64,000 nucleotides of DNA from an uncultured Flavobacteriaceae bacterium. GTDB lineage: Bacteria > Bacteroidota > Bacteroidia > Flavobacteriales > Flavobacteriaceae. The stretch's first letter is position 1, and the number at the start of each line of letters is the position of its first letter. The stretch is from positions 62,001-126,000 of the forward strand of contig CANLVG010000009.1 of the NCBI GenBank assembly GCA_947494565.1, read 5' to 3'. This document shows positions 17,857 to 27,404 of the stretch, piece by piece. The notes below the pieces were generated by a model. The model had not been told where the DNA came from, searched no databases, and was given only the letters and a program-made list of their open reading frames with translations. Position numbers and translations under genes: made by a program.

Positions 17857-18777
17857 TTGACGGAGACCACCTTAGATACCCTTTTGATTAATTTTGACGC
17901 GGAGGCCCTCTGGGTTTTGAACGTGGCGTTGGCATTTGTGATGTTCGGTATCGCGCTAGAAATCACTACAGATGATTTCAAAAGGCTGCTGAAGGATCCC
18001 AAGCCTGTTCTTATTGGAGTCTTTAGTCAATTTTTGATGCTTCCTGCAGTGACCTTTCTGTTGGTCTTTGCCATTGAACCTTTACCGAGTATAGCTCTGG
18101 GTATGTTCATGGTCGCGGCCTGTCCGGGCGGCAACATGTCTAATTTCATTACCCATTTGTCTGGTGGAAATACAGCGCTATCCGTTAGTCTTACTGCTAT
18201 TGCCACTTTGTTGGCCATTGTAATGACACCTTTTAATCTTCAACTTTGGGGATCGTTCTACGAACCTACAGCGGCGATTTTGACCGAGATCGCCATTTCC
18301 CCTTTTGAAATGACCAAGTTGGTTGCCTTGCTTTTGGGTATCCCCCTTGCTTTGGGGATGGGTGTCAATCATTATCAACCGGTTTTGGCAAAAAAAATGA
18401 GCAAGGTATTGAAGGTCGCTTCACTTCTATTTTTTGTGCTTCTTCTGTTTTTGGCACTTTACAATAACCGGGATGTTTTTATGGAGTACGTCACCTATGT
18501 GTTCTGGATCGTGGTGATACACAATCTTGTGGCGTTTACCACAGGATTTTCCCTGGCAAAAGCCTTTAGACTTTCACAACGTAACAGGCGAAGCATCACC
18601 ATTGAAACCGGTATTCAAAATTCGGGCTTGGGACTTCTTTTGATTTTCACATTTTTCGACGGATTGGGTGGAATGGCTCTTTTAGCCGCATTTTGGGGCA
18701 TTTGGCATTTGGTTTCAGGCCTGGTACTGGCAACTTTTTGGGGATATCGGCCCCTTTCAAAAGAAGAACTGATTTGA
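17857..18777 (+). CDS. Bile acid:sodium symporter (BASS) family transporter, TTG start
   Basis: A 306-residue membrane protein with about nine helices and the BASS motifs CPGGNMSNFITHLSGGNTAL near residue 89 and ETGIQNSGLG near 250, which form the crossed sodium site. Members carry bile acids, pyruvate, pantoate or other organic anions; the substrate here is open. The only start that includes the full N-terminus is TTG at 17857, because a stop codon lies at 17839 in frame and no ATG stands between. Its TGA overlaps the TTG of the next gene. Confidence 0.9.
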   Translation: MTETTLDTLLINFDAEALWVLNVALAFVMFGIALEITTDDFKRLLKDPKPVLIGVFSQFLMLPAVTFLLVFAIEPLPSIALGMFMVAACPGGNMSNFITHLSGGNTALSVSLTAIATLLAIVMTPFNLQLWGSFYEPTAAILTEIAISPFEMTKLVALLLGIPLALGMGVNHYQPVLAKKMSKVLKVASLLFFVLLLFLALYNNRDVFMEYVTYVFWIVVIHNLVAFTTGFSLAKAFRLSQRNRRSITIETGIQNSGLGLLLIFTFFDGLGGMALLAAFWGIWHLVSGLVLATFWGYRPLSKEELI

Positions 18778-19817
18778 AGAGGATCGGATATCAACTTGTT
18801 AAAATTTGGATAAAGGTTAGCCTTCATCTTTATTTTGGCAAAATTAAAATGCACGGCCTAGAAAATGTGCCTCAAGACAAGGCGGTACTTTTTTTGCCAA
18901 ATCATCAAAACGCATTGTTGGATGTGCTATTGATTGCCGTTGACTGCGCTAGGAAACCGTATTTCTTGACCCGATCTGATGTGTTCAAAGGAAAGTTTTT
19001 AAAAGCGGTATTTGATTTTTTTCAGATGATACCGATATACCGAATCCGTGATGGAAGAGAGGCATTGAAAAACAATCAGGAGGTCTTCGATCAGTGCTCT
19101 CAATTACTGATAGACAAAGAAGCACTTCTTATGTTCCCAGAGGCGAACCATAGTTTGAAAAGACGTGTCAGACCACTAAGCAAGGGGTTCACCCGTATTA
19201 TTTTTAATGCCTTTGATGCGAACCAAGAATTGGATGTTCACTTAGTGCCAATAGGTATGAACTACCAAAATGCGATCTCTTTTCCCGACCATGTGGCCCT
19301 ATATTTCGGAAATAGTATTCCAGCAAGGTCTTCTTATGATCCAAAGGATATCAGGTCGTCTGTAACGAACATCAAAAACAAAGTGGAGACAGAGCTCCAA
19401 ACACTTACCACACATATTGCCGATGAAAAACGATATGGTGATATCATTCGTACCCTGGATGCGATGAACGTTGATTACCTCGATCCACCGGCGGTCCACC
19501 AGCAAATACTGCAATTGAGCAGTAGCCCTCGCGCTACGAATAAAAAAAATCAGCGGGGTTTTTTTCGAAGGTTGGTCACGGTACTTTTTATGCTTGTCAA
19601 TTTGCCCATGGTCTTAATCTGGAAAAAAATACTTAAACCGAAAGTATGGGAAGCTGAATTCATGGGTACCCTACGATTCGCATTCGCGTTGATCGCATAC
19701 CCTTTTTACTACGGGATTCTGTTCGCCGGTATAACATTTTTGCTGACTGCACAGATAGCCGTATGGACCGTTATCGGCCTTTTTCTTTTTAACTGGGGAT
19801 ACGTGAAATGGACTTGA
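18774..19817 (+). CDS. 1-acyl-sn-glycerol-3-phosphate acyltransferase family protein, TTG start
   Basis: A 347-residue PlsC-type acyltransferase. The HX4D catalytic motif is NHQNALLD near residue 44, and PEANHS near residue 126 is the second substrate motif. Two or three hydrophobic helices lie in the C-terminal 90 residues. The frame is open upstream to 18693, inside the BASS gene, but the TTG at 18774 overlaps the BASS stop (TTGA) and gives the natural N-terminus, so I prefer it. The stop codon directly abuts that of the convergent M14 peptidase. Confidence 0.87.
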   Translation: MKRIGYQLVKIWIKVSLHLYFGKIKMHGLENVPQDKAVLFLPNHQNALLDVLLIAVDCARKPYFLTRSDVFKGKFLKAVFDFFQMIPIYRIRDGREALKNNQEVFDQCSQLLIDKEALLMFPEANHSLKRRVRPLSKGFTRIIFNAFDANQELDVHLVPIGMNYQNAISFPDHVALYFGNSIPARSSYDPKDIRSSVTNIKNKVETELQTLTTHIADEKRYGDIIRTLDAMNVDYLDPPAVHQQILQLSSSPRATNKKNQRGFFRRLVTVLFMLVNLPMVLIWKKILKPKVWEAEFMGTLRFAFALIAYPFYYGILFAGITFLLTAQIAVWTVIGLFLFNWGYVKWT

Positions 19818-22337
19818 CTACATACTCTCCCCGAAGAAAATAGCGTTCATCAACAATTTGTTGGTGCCATACCAGAAGGCCCTAAAATTGGTATTGTCGG
19901 TGAAGACAATGACGCGACCTTTTCCCATTCTATTCGCTCGAAAAGGAACGGAATTTTTGATCAACTTCGTATTTTCCTCTGAGATATAGCCGCTCAATAG
20001 CGGATTCGATGTGTATTGAATCGGGTTATTATAGCTATTCTTATCAGGTTCAATATAGATATTCGTATTTCTAAAAAGGGGTAGCGTATTGTTTTTATAG
20101 CCATAGCCAATAGGATGGGAGCGATCCAGTTTGGCTTCGAAAATGGCCCCGCCCGTCACCTGTGCCCCTAGAAAGTCCCTCTTTTGGTCAAAAGGGATAT
20201 TCTTTGCCACCAAGGTGTCCTTTTTAAATTTCAGCTGTACGAATTCATTTTTTTCAAACCATTCCACAGCATTGCGGTACCCGATCAAGGTGCCGCCATT
20301 TTTAACCCAGGTTTTCAATTTAACCGCATTTTTTTTGGTTTGAAAGCTGCCGTAGGAACTCGGAACGATAATATCGGTGTATGTACTCAAATCGGCACGG
20401 CCAAAATAAGAAGCATCCAATTTGGTCAACTTGATGTTGTAACGCGTATCGAACAGATGCCAGATTTCACCAGCATCATAAGAGCGGATACCCTCACCGA
20501 CCAAAATGGCTATTTTTTGTTTTTTGATCGGGTCGAAATCATTACTGCCCAAATCGATTCCGCGGGTGAGCCCCGTTCCGACCGCCGTGATTTCAATATG
20601 ACTCTGTTCTGCAGTGCGTTGTAAAAAGGCATGTAGTTCGTCGGCATTCAAACTTTGGTTCTGTACCGGAATCATAATCGTGCCGTAATCGTACTTTTTT
20701 CCTTCCAAAGTGAAAGGTGATTTCGCGACCTTGGCCCGTAATCCCTTTTCAGTAATGCGATTCAGGGCTTTCGGGGCATAGTATTCATTCCATTCGAAAA
20801 GATAAGCATACCCGCTTTGGGCGGTAACCTTTCCTTTTAGAGGCTTGAAGTCGGTCACTTCAGGGCCTGCATTACTCAGATTTGGAAGTTCTTTATAATC
20901 TACATTGAAGGCCAAGGGGAACGTCCAAGCCGATATGTCATAGAACAGACTGTCAGTAAACGTAGTACGTTTTTCGAACATGGCCTTTATAAGCCGATGG
21001 TTCTTTTGGTTCATAGGAACAACGTAGGCGGCCCCTTTCTTATAAAACCTTCCGGAGATATTCGCATCATCGGCCAACTCGTGAAATGTGATCTTATGTC
21101 GATTTAGTATTTCAGCCAAATGCCATGTTTTTGCGGCATCTTTGCTATCGCCAAAAACCAGGGCTTTGGTCTTGTTTCGTGCGGCTTCATTTCTGACGTC
21201 ATTATAAAAGCTTTGCTGGTACTTCAAGATTTTCGCTCGCATGACCATTGCCGCCTGAATAGTTGATAGCGCAGTGGTGAATTGATTGCGTATCGTAAAC
21301 GGAAACGTCAATAATCCATTTTCACTCTCTTGAATATGACCTCTTGAGCTACCTTGTTCGAATAGAATACCAATACTACCATTGACATCGGGGAAAGTGG
21401 AGCCTTTTCCGTAATAATAGTCATCGTAATTTTCCTCGGAATAATATAGGGAACCGATTTTATCCAAGGCTTTTGCGTGATACGTACCGATTTCTGCCGT
21501 TAATTCTTGGTTCATTTTCGGAGTTAAAGGATGGACTCGAGTCGGTTCTCCTGGTTGAAAAAAGAAGGTGGAATTCGTTCCCATTTCGTGATGGTCGGTC
21601 AGTATGTTGGGCATCCATTTATGAAAACTTTTGATACGGGCCCTACTCTCGGGTAACTGCACGGGCAACCAATCACGATTCATGTCAAACCAATAATGAT
21701 TGGTACGCCCCCCGGGCCATACCTCATGATATTCCCTGTCGTTATTGTCGGCGATTAAGTTTTGTGCTTTATTGGTGTTTGCCCAATAGGCAAAACGCTG
21801 CAGCCCATCAGGATTGAACGAGGGATCCAATAGAATGATCGTACTGTTTAGAATGGCATCGATTTCAGGACCTTGGGCAGCGGCCAGATAGTAGGCATAG
21901 GCCAAACCTGCATTGGCACCACTAGGTTCGTTGCCATGAATCGAAAAGCCCTGATATACCACAATGGGCATATCATCAACCGGTATCGTACCATTTTCTG
22001 TAATGGCAAGGTGTTCTTTTCTGATTTGATCAATATTCTGATGATTTTCAGGGGTAGTAATGGTCAATAATAGTATAGGTCTTCCTTCAAAAGTCGCTCC
22101 TCGGTTTTCTATGGATATGCGATCACTGGCTGCGGCCAAGGTTTGCATATAGAACATGAGTTTATCATGGGTCACATGCCATTCGCCCACTTCGTGCCCG
22201 ATGATTTCTTTTGGCGTAGGTATCGTTTGGTCATAGGTAACCCCTTGAGGAAGGTAGTAGTTCAAATCAAGAGATTTCTGAGCGTGAGCAAATTGAAGGC
22301 ACACCAGGGTAATAAGAATGAGTACTATTTTTTTCAT
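19818..22337 (-). CDS. M14 family zinc carboxypeptidase, exported
   Basis: An 839-residue secreted metallopeptidase with signal peptide (cleavage near AHAQ). The M14 domain occupies about residues 50-380: the first zinc motif is SIHGNEPSGANAG, the DPSFNPDG and FDMNRDWLP segments follow, and TDHHEMG carries the last His. A long C-terminal region (to 839) contains a GATase1-like fold segment, ILVGEGIRSYDAGE, as often seen in Bacteroidota M14 proteins. It digests peptides in the periplasm or medium. It ends directly against the acyltransferase gene with no gap. Confidence 0.92.
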   Translation of the reverse strand: MKKIVLILITLVCLQFAHAQKSLDLNYYLPQGVTYDQTIPTPKEIIGHEVGEWHVTHDKLMFYMQTLAAASDRISIENRGATFEGRPILLLTITTPENHQNIDQIRKEHLAITENGTIPVDDMPIVVYQGFSIHGNEPSGANAGLAYAYYLAAAQGPEIDAILNSTIILLDPSFNPDGLQRFAYWANTNKAQNLIADNNDREYHEVWPGGRTNHYWFDMNRDWLPVQLPESRARIKSFHKWMPNILTDHHEMGTNSTFFFQPGEPTRVHPLTPKMNQELTAEIGTYHAKALDKIGSLYYSEENYDDYYYGKGSTFPDVNGSIGILFEQGSSRGHIQESENGLLTFPFTIRNQFTTALSTIQAAMVMRAKILKYQQSFYNDVRNEAARNKTKALVFGDSKDAAKTWHLAEILNRHKITFHELADDANISGRFYKKGAAYVVPMNQKNHRLIKAMFEKRTTFTDSLFYDISAWTFPLAFNVDYKELPNLSNAGPEVTDFKPLKGKVTAQSGYAYLFEWNEYYAPKALNRITEKGLRAKVAKSPFTLEGKKYDYGTIMIPVQNQSLNADELHAFLQRTAEQSHIEITAVGTGLTRGIDLGSNDFDPIKKQKIAILVGEGIRSYDAGEIWHLFDTRYNIKLTKLDASYFGRADLSTYTDIIVPSSYGSFQTKKNAVKLKTWVKNGGTLIGYRNAVEWFEKNEFVQLKFKKDTLVAKNIPFDQKRDFLGAQVTGGAIFEAKLDRSHPIGYGYKNNTLPLFRNTNIYIEPDKNSYNNPIQYTSNPLLSGYISEENTKLIKNSVPFRANRMGKGRVIVFTDNTNFRAFWYGTNKLLMNAIFFGESM

Positions 22338-22374
22338 TTGGATCTTGAATTAATCGAAGCTCTAAAAATAAAAA

Positions 22375-22398
22375 ACGGCTCTTAATTAAAAGAGCCGT
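22375..22398 (-). terminator. Terminator of DUF3276 gene
   Basis: ACGGCTCTT (22375-22383) pairs with AAGAGCCGT (22390-22398) around AATTAA; on the minus strand a T-run follows. Confidence 0.85.
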
Positions 22399-22424
22399 GA
22401 ACTAGTTATTTTCTAAAATGGATG

Positions 22425-22802
22425 TTAAATATCATCGAAGTCGACATCAGTGAAACTTTCAGTCGATTTCAACTCACCGTTTTCAATAGGTTCATCTTCC
22501 TCTTTCTTAAAGTCTTTTTGGTGTCTTTCTGAAATTACCTCGGTTCCTTTTTCGTTGATGATGAAATCCATCATTTCAATTACATTTTCCTTAAAAGCAT
22601 CAAAGTCTTCTTTGTACAAATAGATTTTGTGCTTTTTGTAGTGGAAGGAACCATCGTCATGAGTAAACTTTTTACTCTCGGTGATGGTCAAATAATAATC
22701 CCCTGCTTTTGTACTTCTGACGTCAAAAAAATAAGTTCTTCTGCCCGCCCTTAAAACTTTGGAATGGATTTCTTCCTGATCCATTGAATCTCTTTCGCTC
22801 AT
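22425..22802 (-). CDS. PUR-alpha-like DNA/RNA-binding protein (DUF3276)
   Basis: A 125-residue protein of the Bacteroidota PUR/DUF3276 family. The core KVLRAGRRTYFFDVRSTKAG and DYYLTITESKK matches the PUR repeat, a nucleic-acid binding fold. The C-terminal 35 residues are acidic and low-complexity (KKEEDEPIENGEL, VDFDDI). Its cellular role is not established. It is followed by its own terminator and lies downstream of the ABC exporter gene by 75 nt. Confidence 0.9.
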   Translation of the reverse strand: MSERDSMDQEEIHSKVLRAGRRTYFFDVRSTKAGDYYLTITESKKFTHDDGSFHYKKHKIYLYKEDFDAFKENVIEMMDFIINEKGTEVISERHQKDFKKEEDEPIENGELKSTESFTDVDFDDI

Positions 22803-22877
22803 CGTATAGTGTCTAGTGTTTATAATGGGTTTATTCTCTCAAAAATGTAAAAAAAAAGGCAATTCGACAACAATTTT

Positions 22878-24680
22878 CTAGTTTTCTTTTGCCGATAACT
22901 GATTCTCGTAGAGTTCTTTGTAATAGCCCTCAACAGCATTTAATTCTACATGTGTACCCTCTTGCAAAAGGGCACCATCTTCAAGAACAAGTATTTTATC
23001 CGCGTTCTTTGCGGATGACACCCTATGGCTTACGATAAGGGTAGTCCTATTTTTGGAGGCCTTTTTCAAATTGTTCAGAATCTCTTCTTCAGTCTCCGTA
23101 TCTACGGCCGATAAGCAATCATCGAAAGCATATATTTTTGGATCTTTGAGCAATGCTCTTGCTATGGATACCCGTTGTTTCTGTCCTCCACTCAAGGTAA
23201 TTCCCCGTTCACCGAGAACCGTATCGTACTCTTTGCCAAAGCCCATGATATTCTCATGCACGACGGCATTTTTCGCCACTTCGATAACCTCCTCTTTGGT
23301 GGCGTCATGTTTTCCGAATTTAATATTGGTCTCTATGGAATCGGAGAATAGAAATGCGTCTTGCGGTACCGCCCCGATAGCTTCGCGAAGTGAAGTGAGA
23401 TGATGTTTCTTTATAGGGACATCATCCACTAAAATTTCCCCTGAACTTACATCGTAAAGACGGGCCACTAAATCTAAAATAGTCGACTTGCCAGAACCTG
23501 TCTTGCCAAGAATGGCTACCGTATCACCCTCATTGACCGTGAACGAAAGGTTTTTGAGTGCCGTAATTTCGGTATCCTCATACGTAAAGGAAACATTCTT
23601 GAATTCGATCTTTCCTTTTATGGGTATGGTTTCGGCTTCTTCGCTGTTATTGATTTCTGGGGTTTCCTTTAAAAACTCATTGATTCTTTTTTGTGATGCT
23701 TCCGCACGCTGTACTATCGATGTCAGCCACCCTACGATAGCCACAGGCCAAGTCAACATATTTACATAAAGGATAAATTCGGCAATCACTCCGACAGATT
23801 CGATTTCCCCATTGATATATTGCTTTCCACCTATATAAATAACGAGAATATTACTCACTCCGATCAATAAGATCATCAAGGGGAAGAACCACGCATTTAC
23901 TTTGGCCAAACTCATGCTTTTATCTTTTCCCTCAATGGCCAGGTCTTTAAGTTCAGAATTTATCTTAGGCTCTAAGGCGTAGGCCTTGATCACCGAAACC
24001 CCGGAGAACACTTCTTGGGTAAAAGTCGATAGCGATGACAGATATTCTTGTACTACGGTACTCCTCTTATGAATGATCTTGCTTATTTGATAAATTAATA
24101 TCGATAAGATCGGCAATGGCAACAAGGTATAGGCGGCAAGTGTGGGAGCCTTGATAAACATTAACGGAATCAAGCAACAAAACAAGGTTAGGGCATTGAT
24201 GCCGTACATGATGGCCGGGCCGGCATACATGCGTACCTGATTGATATCCTCACTGATTCTATTCATTAGGTCACCTGTTCGGTTTTTCTTGTAAAAATTA
24301 AGACTGAGTAGTTGGTAATGATCGAAGACCTCGTTTTTCAGGTCATATTCGATATACCGCGAAACGTTGATGATGGTCTGTCGCATCAAAAAGGTGAATA
24401 GGCCAGAGAGCAAGGCAGTACCCACAATAATGATGATGTACTCTAAAAGAAGGCTCTGCGCTTCGGGTTCGGCCAATTTGTCGGCTGCAAAATCCTCTAC
24501 GACCTCTATTGATTTTTTTACGTAAGAGGGCATAACCAAAGAAAAAATTCTGGCAATGATCGTAATGATAATGCCAAGAAAAAGTTTTAACCAGTATTTT
24601 CTAAAGTATTTGTTGAGGTGCTTAAGTTCCTTCATTCGGCCGGTTGGATCAACGAGATGGTGTTCATTTGAATTTCCCAA
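22878..24680 (-). CDS. ABC transporter, fused permease and ATPase (MsbA-like)
   Basis: A 600-residue half-transporter. Six helices occupy about residues 30-330 (ABC_membrane fold), then the nucleotide-binding domain: Walker A LGKTGSGKST near 396, Q-loop AVPQDAFLFSD, signature LSGGQKQR, Walker B IYAFDDCLSAVD and H-loop SHRVSS. The catalytic Glu after Walker B is Asp (FDDCLS), as in some heterodimeric exporters, which may signal a degenerate site; this is a reading of one residue. Substrate unknown: lipid, drug or peptide. Confidence 0.93.
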   Translation of the reverse strand: MGNSNEHHLVDPTGRMKELKHLNKYFRKYWLKLFLGIIITIIARIFSLVMPSYVKKSIEVVEDFAADKLAEPEAQSLLLEYIIIIVGTALLSGLFTFLMRQTIINVSRYIEYDLKNEVFDHYQLLSLNFYKKNRTGDLMNRISEDINQVRMYAGPAIMYGINALTLFCCLIPLMFIKAPTLAAYTLLPLPILSILIYQISKIIHKRSTVVQEYLSSLSTFTQEVFSGVSVIKAYALEPKINSELKDLAIEGKDKSMSLAKVNAWFFPLMILLIGVSNILVIYIGGKQYINGEIESVGVIAEFILYVNMLTWPVAIVGWLTSIVQRAEASQKRINEFLKETPEINNSEEAETIPIKGKIEFKNVSFTYEDTEITALKNLSFTVNEGDTVAILGKTGSGKSTILDLVARLYDVSSGEILVDDVPIKKHHLTSLREAIGAVPQDAFLFSDSIETNIKFGKHDATKEEVIEVAKNAVVHENIMGFGKEYDTVLGERGITLSGGQKQRVSIARALLKDPKIYAFDDCLSAVDTETEEEILNNLKKASKNRTTLIVSHRVSSAKNADKILVLEDGALLQEGTHVELNAVEGYYKELYENQLSAKEN

Positions 24681-24814
24681 AGATAGTTGTTTGAACCAAA
24701 ACCAAATGTTATAAAATGCATAAGATAATACCTGTTAGCCCACATTACATTGAAAATAGATTAGTACTTTTACGCGCTGAAAAGAAACCCAGTTCCATAT
24801 AAAAGTTCTTTAAC

Positions 24815-25762
24815 ATGCTTACAAGAAGGCACATTAGGGTAAAGGTGATGCAATGTATTTACGCCTTGATCCATTCCAAAGACGATTCGCTGGAGAAACA
24901 ACAGGGGTTTCTAAACGCCAGTATCGATAAAATGTATACCCTGTATTTGCTGGTGTTGAGTTTGTTGATCGAGATACAGAAGCACGCAGAGGCCCAAGTA
25001 ACGCTTTCTACCAAAAAATACCTTGCCGATAGTACGGACGAATACCCTCAAAAGGATCGGTTCGCCAATAATGGACTTTTACTTCAACTAGCGGGCAATC
25101 CATTGCTTAAAGAAGCCCTTTCAAAGCGAAAGCTGAAAAATTGGTACTTGAATGAAGAGTATGTCAAATTAATCTATAAAGACATTATTAGAAGCGAGAC
25201 ATATCAGGCGTATATGAAGCGCCCCTCGCAAACCTATGAAGAGGATAAAAAGCTAGTTCAGGTTCTATTCAAGGAGGTAATCGCGCCCAACGAAAAAATC
25301 TATGACTACTTTGAGGATGACCAACTGACATGGGTCGATGATATACCTATAGTCAATACTTTTGTGTTAAAGCTGTTGCGCAAGGTGACCAAAGAACAGC
25401 ACCCTTCGTTTTTCTTGCCGGAATTGTTAAAAGACGAGCAAGATCGTGAGTTCGCCCAACAATTACTTATCAAAACCCTTTTGAACGATGCCAAATGGGA
25501 AAAGGAAATTGAAGGTAAAACCCCGAATTGGGACAAAGATAGAATTGCGGATATCGATTCGATACTTCTGAAAATGGCTATATGCGAGTTGTTGAACTTT
25601 TCATCAATTCCAGAAAAGGTGACCATAAATGAGTTTCTTGAAATAGCCAAAGAGTATTCTACTCCGAAGAGCAGTATTTTCATTAATGGTATTCTAGACA
25701 AATTGGTCAAGGAATATAAGGCGGATGGAAAGTTGAAGAAAATGGGTAGAGGCCTATTATAA
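24815..25762 (+). CDS. nusB: Transcription antitermination protein NusB
   Basis: A 315-residue NusB, longer than the 140-residue E. coli protein. The start MLTRRHIRVKVMQCIYALIH is the family N-terminus; a Bacteroidota-specific insertion of roughly 150 residues follows, and the C-terminal half with RIADIDSILLKMAICELLNF and INEFLEIAKEYSTPKSSIFINGILDKL is the conserved NusB core. It binds boxA RNA with NusE in rRNA antitermination. It starts the nusB-DUF1573-yajC group common in this phylum. Confidence 0.95.
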   Translation: MLTRRHIRVKVMQCIYALIHSKDDSLEKQQGFLNASIDKMYTLYLLVLSLLIEIQKHAEAQVTLSTKKYLADSTDEYPQKDRFANNGLLLQLAGNPLLKEALSKRKLKNWYLNEEYVKLIYKDIIRSETYQAYMKRPSQTYEEDKKLVQVLFKEVIAPNEKIYDYFEDDQLTWVDDIPIVNTFVLKLLRKVTKEQHPSFFLPELLKDEQDREFAQQLLIKTLLNDAKWEKEIEGKTPNWDKDRIADIDSILLKMAICELLNFSSIPEKVTINEFLEIAKEYSTPKSSIFINGILDKLVKEYKADGKLKKMGRGLL

Positions 25763-25919
25763 AGTCGTTCGTTAGGTACTAGCTGTCAAGCCAAAGTGTT
25801 TTGGGTAGCTCATCGACGAACTGCATATCAAAAAAGAGGGCCGTTAATAGACTATTGAGGTAATTTTGTCGTTAGTATATAATATTTATCTAATTTTACA
25901 ACAAATAAAAATTATTAAG

Positions 25920-26399
25920 ATGAAAAGAGCTATTTTATTTTTAGGGGCGTTAACCCTTTTCGTTTCCGTTTCTTGTAAAGAAAATGCTTCGAGCAAGGTC
26001 AAAACGGACAACGTAGCTGAAGCTGCGGAGCGAGACGAAGCTGCAAAGCAAGTACCGGTAATGAGTTTTGAAAAGTCAGAACACGACTTTGGAACCATAG
26101 AGCAGGGTACTCCTCAAGAAACAGTGTTTAAATTCACGAATACCGGAGATGGCCCGTTGATCATCACAGATGCTTCTAGTAGTTGTGGTTGTACCGTTCC
26201 TGAATATCCAAAAAATACGCCGGTAGCGCCAGGTGCGACAGGTGAGTTAGTGGTGAAGTTCAATGGTTCAGGTCAGAATCAGGTGACCAAAACGATTACG
26301 GTCAAAGCCAATACGGCAAAGGGATCTGAGATTCTTCGTATCAAGGCGTTCGTAAATCCAAAAGGTGCGGCACCACTCGGACCAACTGCTGGTAAATAG
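25920..26399 (+). CDS. DUF1573 domain lipoprotein
   Basis: A 159-residue exported protein. The N-terminus MKRAILFLGALTLFVSVSCK has a lipobox-like VSVSC, so a lipid-anchored protein is likely. The DUF1573 domain (about residues 45-150) has EHDFGTIEQGTP, VFKFTNTGDGPLIIT and SSCGCTVPEYP motifs, an immunoglobulin-like fold. A TAATTTTG box at 25861-25868 could be a -7 element. The gene sits between nusB and yajC as in other flavobacteria. Function not established. Confidence 0.9.
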   Translation: MKRAILFLGALTLFVSVSCKENASSKVKTDNVAEAAERDEAAKQVPVMSFEKSEHDFGTIEQGTPQETVFKFTNTGDGPLIITDASSSCGCTVPEYPKNTPVAPGATGELVVKFNGSGQNQVTKTITVKANTAKGSEILRIKAFVNPKGAAPLGPTAGK

Positions 26400-26422
26400 G
26401 GTTAGAGCAAATAGAGAACTAT

Positions 26423-26716
26423 ATGGGTGATATTGGGCAGTTTTTGCCAATGATTTTGATTTTTGTGGTTGCGTATTTTTTTATGATACGCCCGCAAATG
26501 AAGCGTGCGAAAGATGAAAAGAAGTACGCTGCGGAATTAAAAAGAGGCGATCGCATCGTGACAAAAAGCGGACTTCATGGCAAAGTCATGGAGATAAGCG
26601 ATAAGGACAATTCATGCATCATTGAAACCATGGCGGGCAAATTGAAATTTGACCGTTCGGCCATTTCAATGGAAATGAGCAAGAAGTTGCAGACACCGGC
26701 TGTCGCTAAGAAATAA
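26423..26716 (+). CDS. yajC: Preprotein translocase subunit YajC
   Basis: A 97-residue inner-membrane protein with one N-terminal helix (FLPMILIFVVAYFFMIRP) and a basic cytoplasmic domain with GDRIVTKSGLHGKVMEI, the YajC signature. It associates with SecDF in protein export. It is 23 nt after DUF1573. In many flavobacteria ybbR-like and coaE genes follow; here the operon ends with a terminator instead. Confidence 0.95.
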   Translation: MGDIGQFLPMILIFVVAYFFMIRPQMKRAKDEKKYAAELKRGDRIVTKSGLHGKVMEISDKDNSCIIETMAGKLKFDRSAISMEMSKKLQTPAVAKK

Positions 26717-26741
26717 TATAATTCTAAATCAATAGTCTAAG

Positions 26742-26770
26742 GCCTCGAATTTTTTTTCGAGGCTTTTATT
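26742..26770. terminator. Bidirectional terminator
   Basis: GCCTCGAA (26742-26749) pairs with TTCGAGGC (26756-26763) across a T6 loop, with T-rich sequence after it and A-rich before. It separates the convergent yajC and YdeI-like genes; the stop of the latter lies in the right flank. Confidence 0.8.
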
Positions 26771-27365
26771 TTTTGTATTTATCGTTCAGGCCCGCGCCGT
26801 TTTTGATCATCGGCAGAATCTTCTGTAGGCGCGTTAGTTTAGTCTTTTCTTGCTTGGCGTCGGCAATGTATTCCGAATACTCCTTTTTATTGTAATTTGA
26901 AAGTTTTCCAAACGCTGTTTTGGCAGCCGCATCTTTGCCTAAAGCATTCTTCAACAGGTCGGGCATTACGAACTTGACCGGGGCTTTTTTCTTTGGGGCC
27001 AGTTTCAGGCCTTTCCGTTCGTTCTCCAAGGCCTCGTTCATGTATCCGAACACCTTTGTCTCGTCGATATCCTCAAGAGCATGAAATTTCCAATGGCGCA
27101 TCGCTTGTGTTTTTCCCTCTTGGGCATTTTCGAGTACCCCATGTGGGTCGCTAAGAAAAACCCCATTAAAGAACCAGAGTCCAAAGTGCTTTTTGAATTT
27201 ACAAATAGCCAGCACATTTTTTCCATTCAAAGTGTAGGTCGGAAACATCCATTTGAAGGTTTCGTCCATTTTCGTCTTAAGGGCAAGGGTACGCAACACT
27301 CCTATGGCTTCCTGAAAGGGATGTTCTTCCGAAAAATACCGTTCTACTTTTTCCGATTTGTCCAT
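26766..27365 (-). CDS. YdeI/DUF1801 family protein
   Basis: A 199-residue cytoplasmic protein. The N-terminal half is DUF1801-like (AICKFKKHFGLWFFNGVFLSD), and the C-terminal half (LSNYNKKEYSEYIADAKQEKTKLTRLQKILPMI) matches the YdeI/OmpD-associated tail, a helical Lys-rich region. YdeI-type proteins have been linked to protection against bacteriocins and peptides in enterobacteria; that role is not shown here. It lies 39 nt downstream of pepT on the same strand. Confidence 0.85.
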   Translation of the reverse strand: MDKSEKVERYFSEEHPFQEAIGVLRTLALKTKMDETFKWMFPTYTLNGKNVLAICKFKKHFGLWFFNGVFLSDPHGVLENAQEGKTQAMRHWKFHALEDIDETKVFGYMNEALENERKGLKLAPKKKAPVKFVMPDLLKNALGKDAAAKTAFGKLSNYNKKEYSEYIADAKQEKTKLTRLQKILPMIKNGAGLNDKYKK

Positions 27366-27404
27366 GAGATGAAATTTTCAGGCAATGAAAAATTGACTAC
27401 TGCC

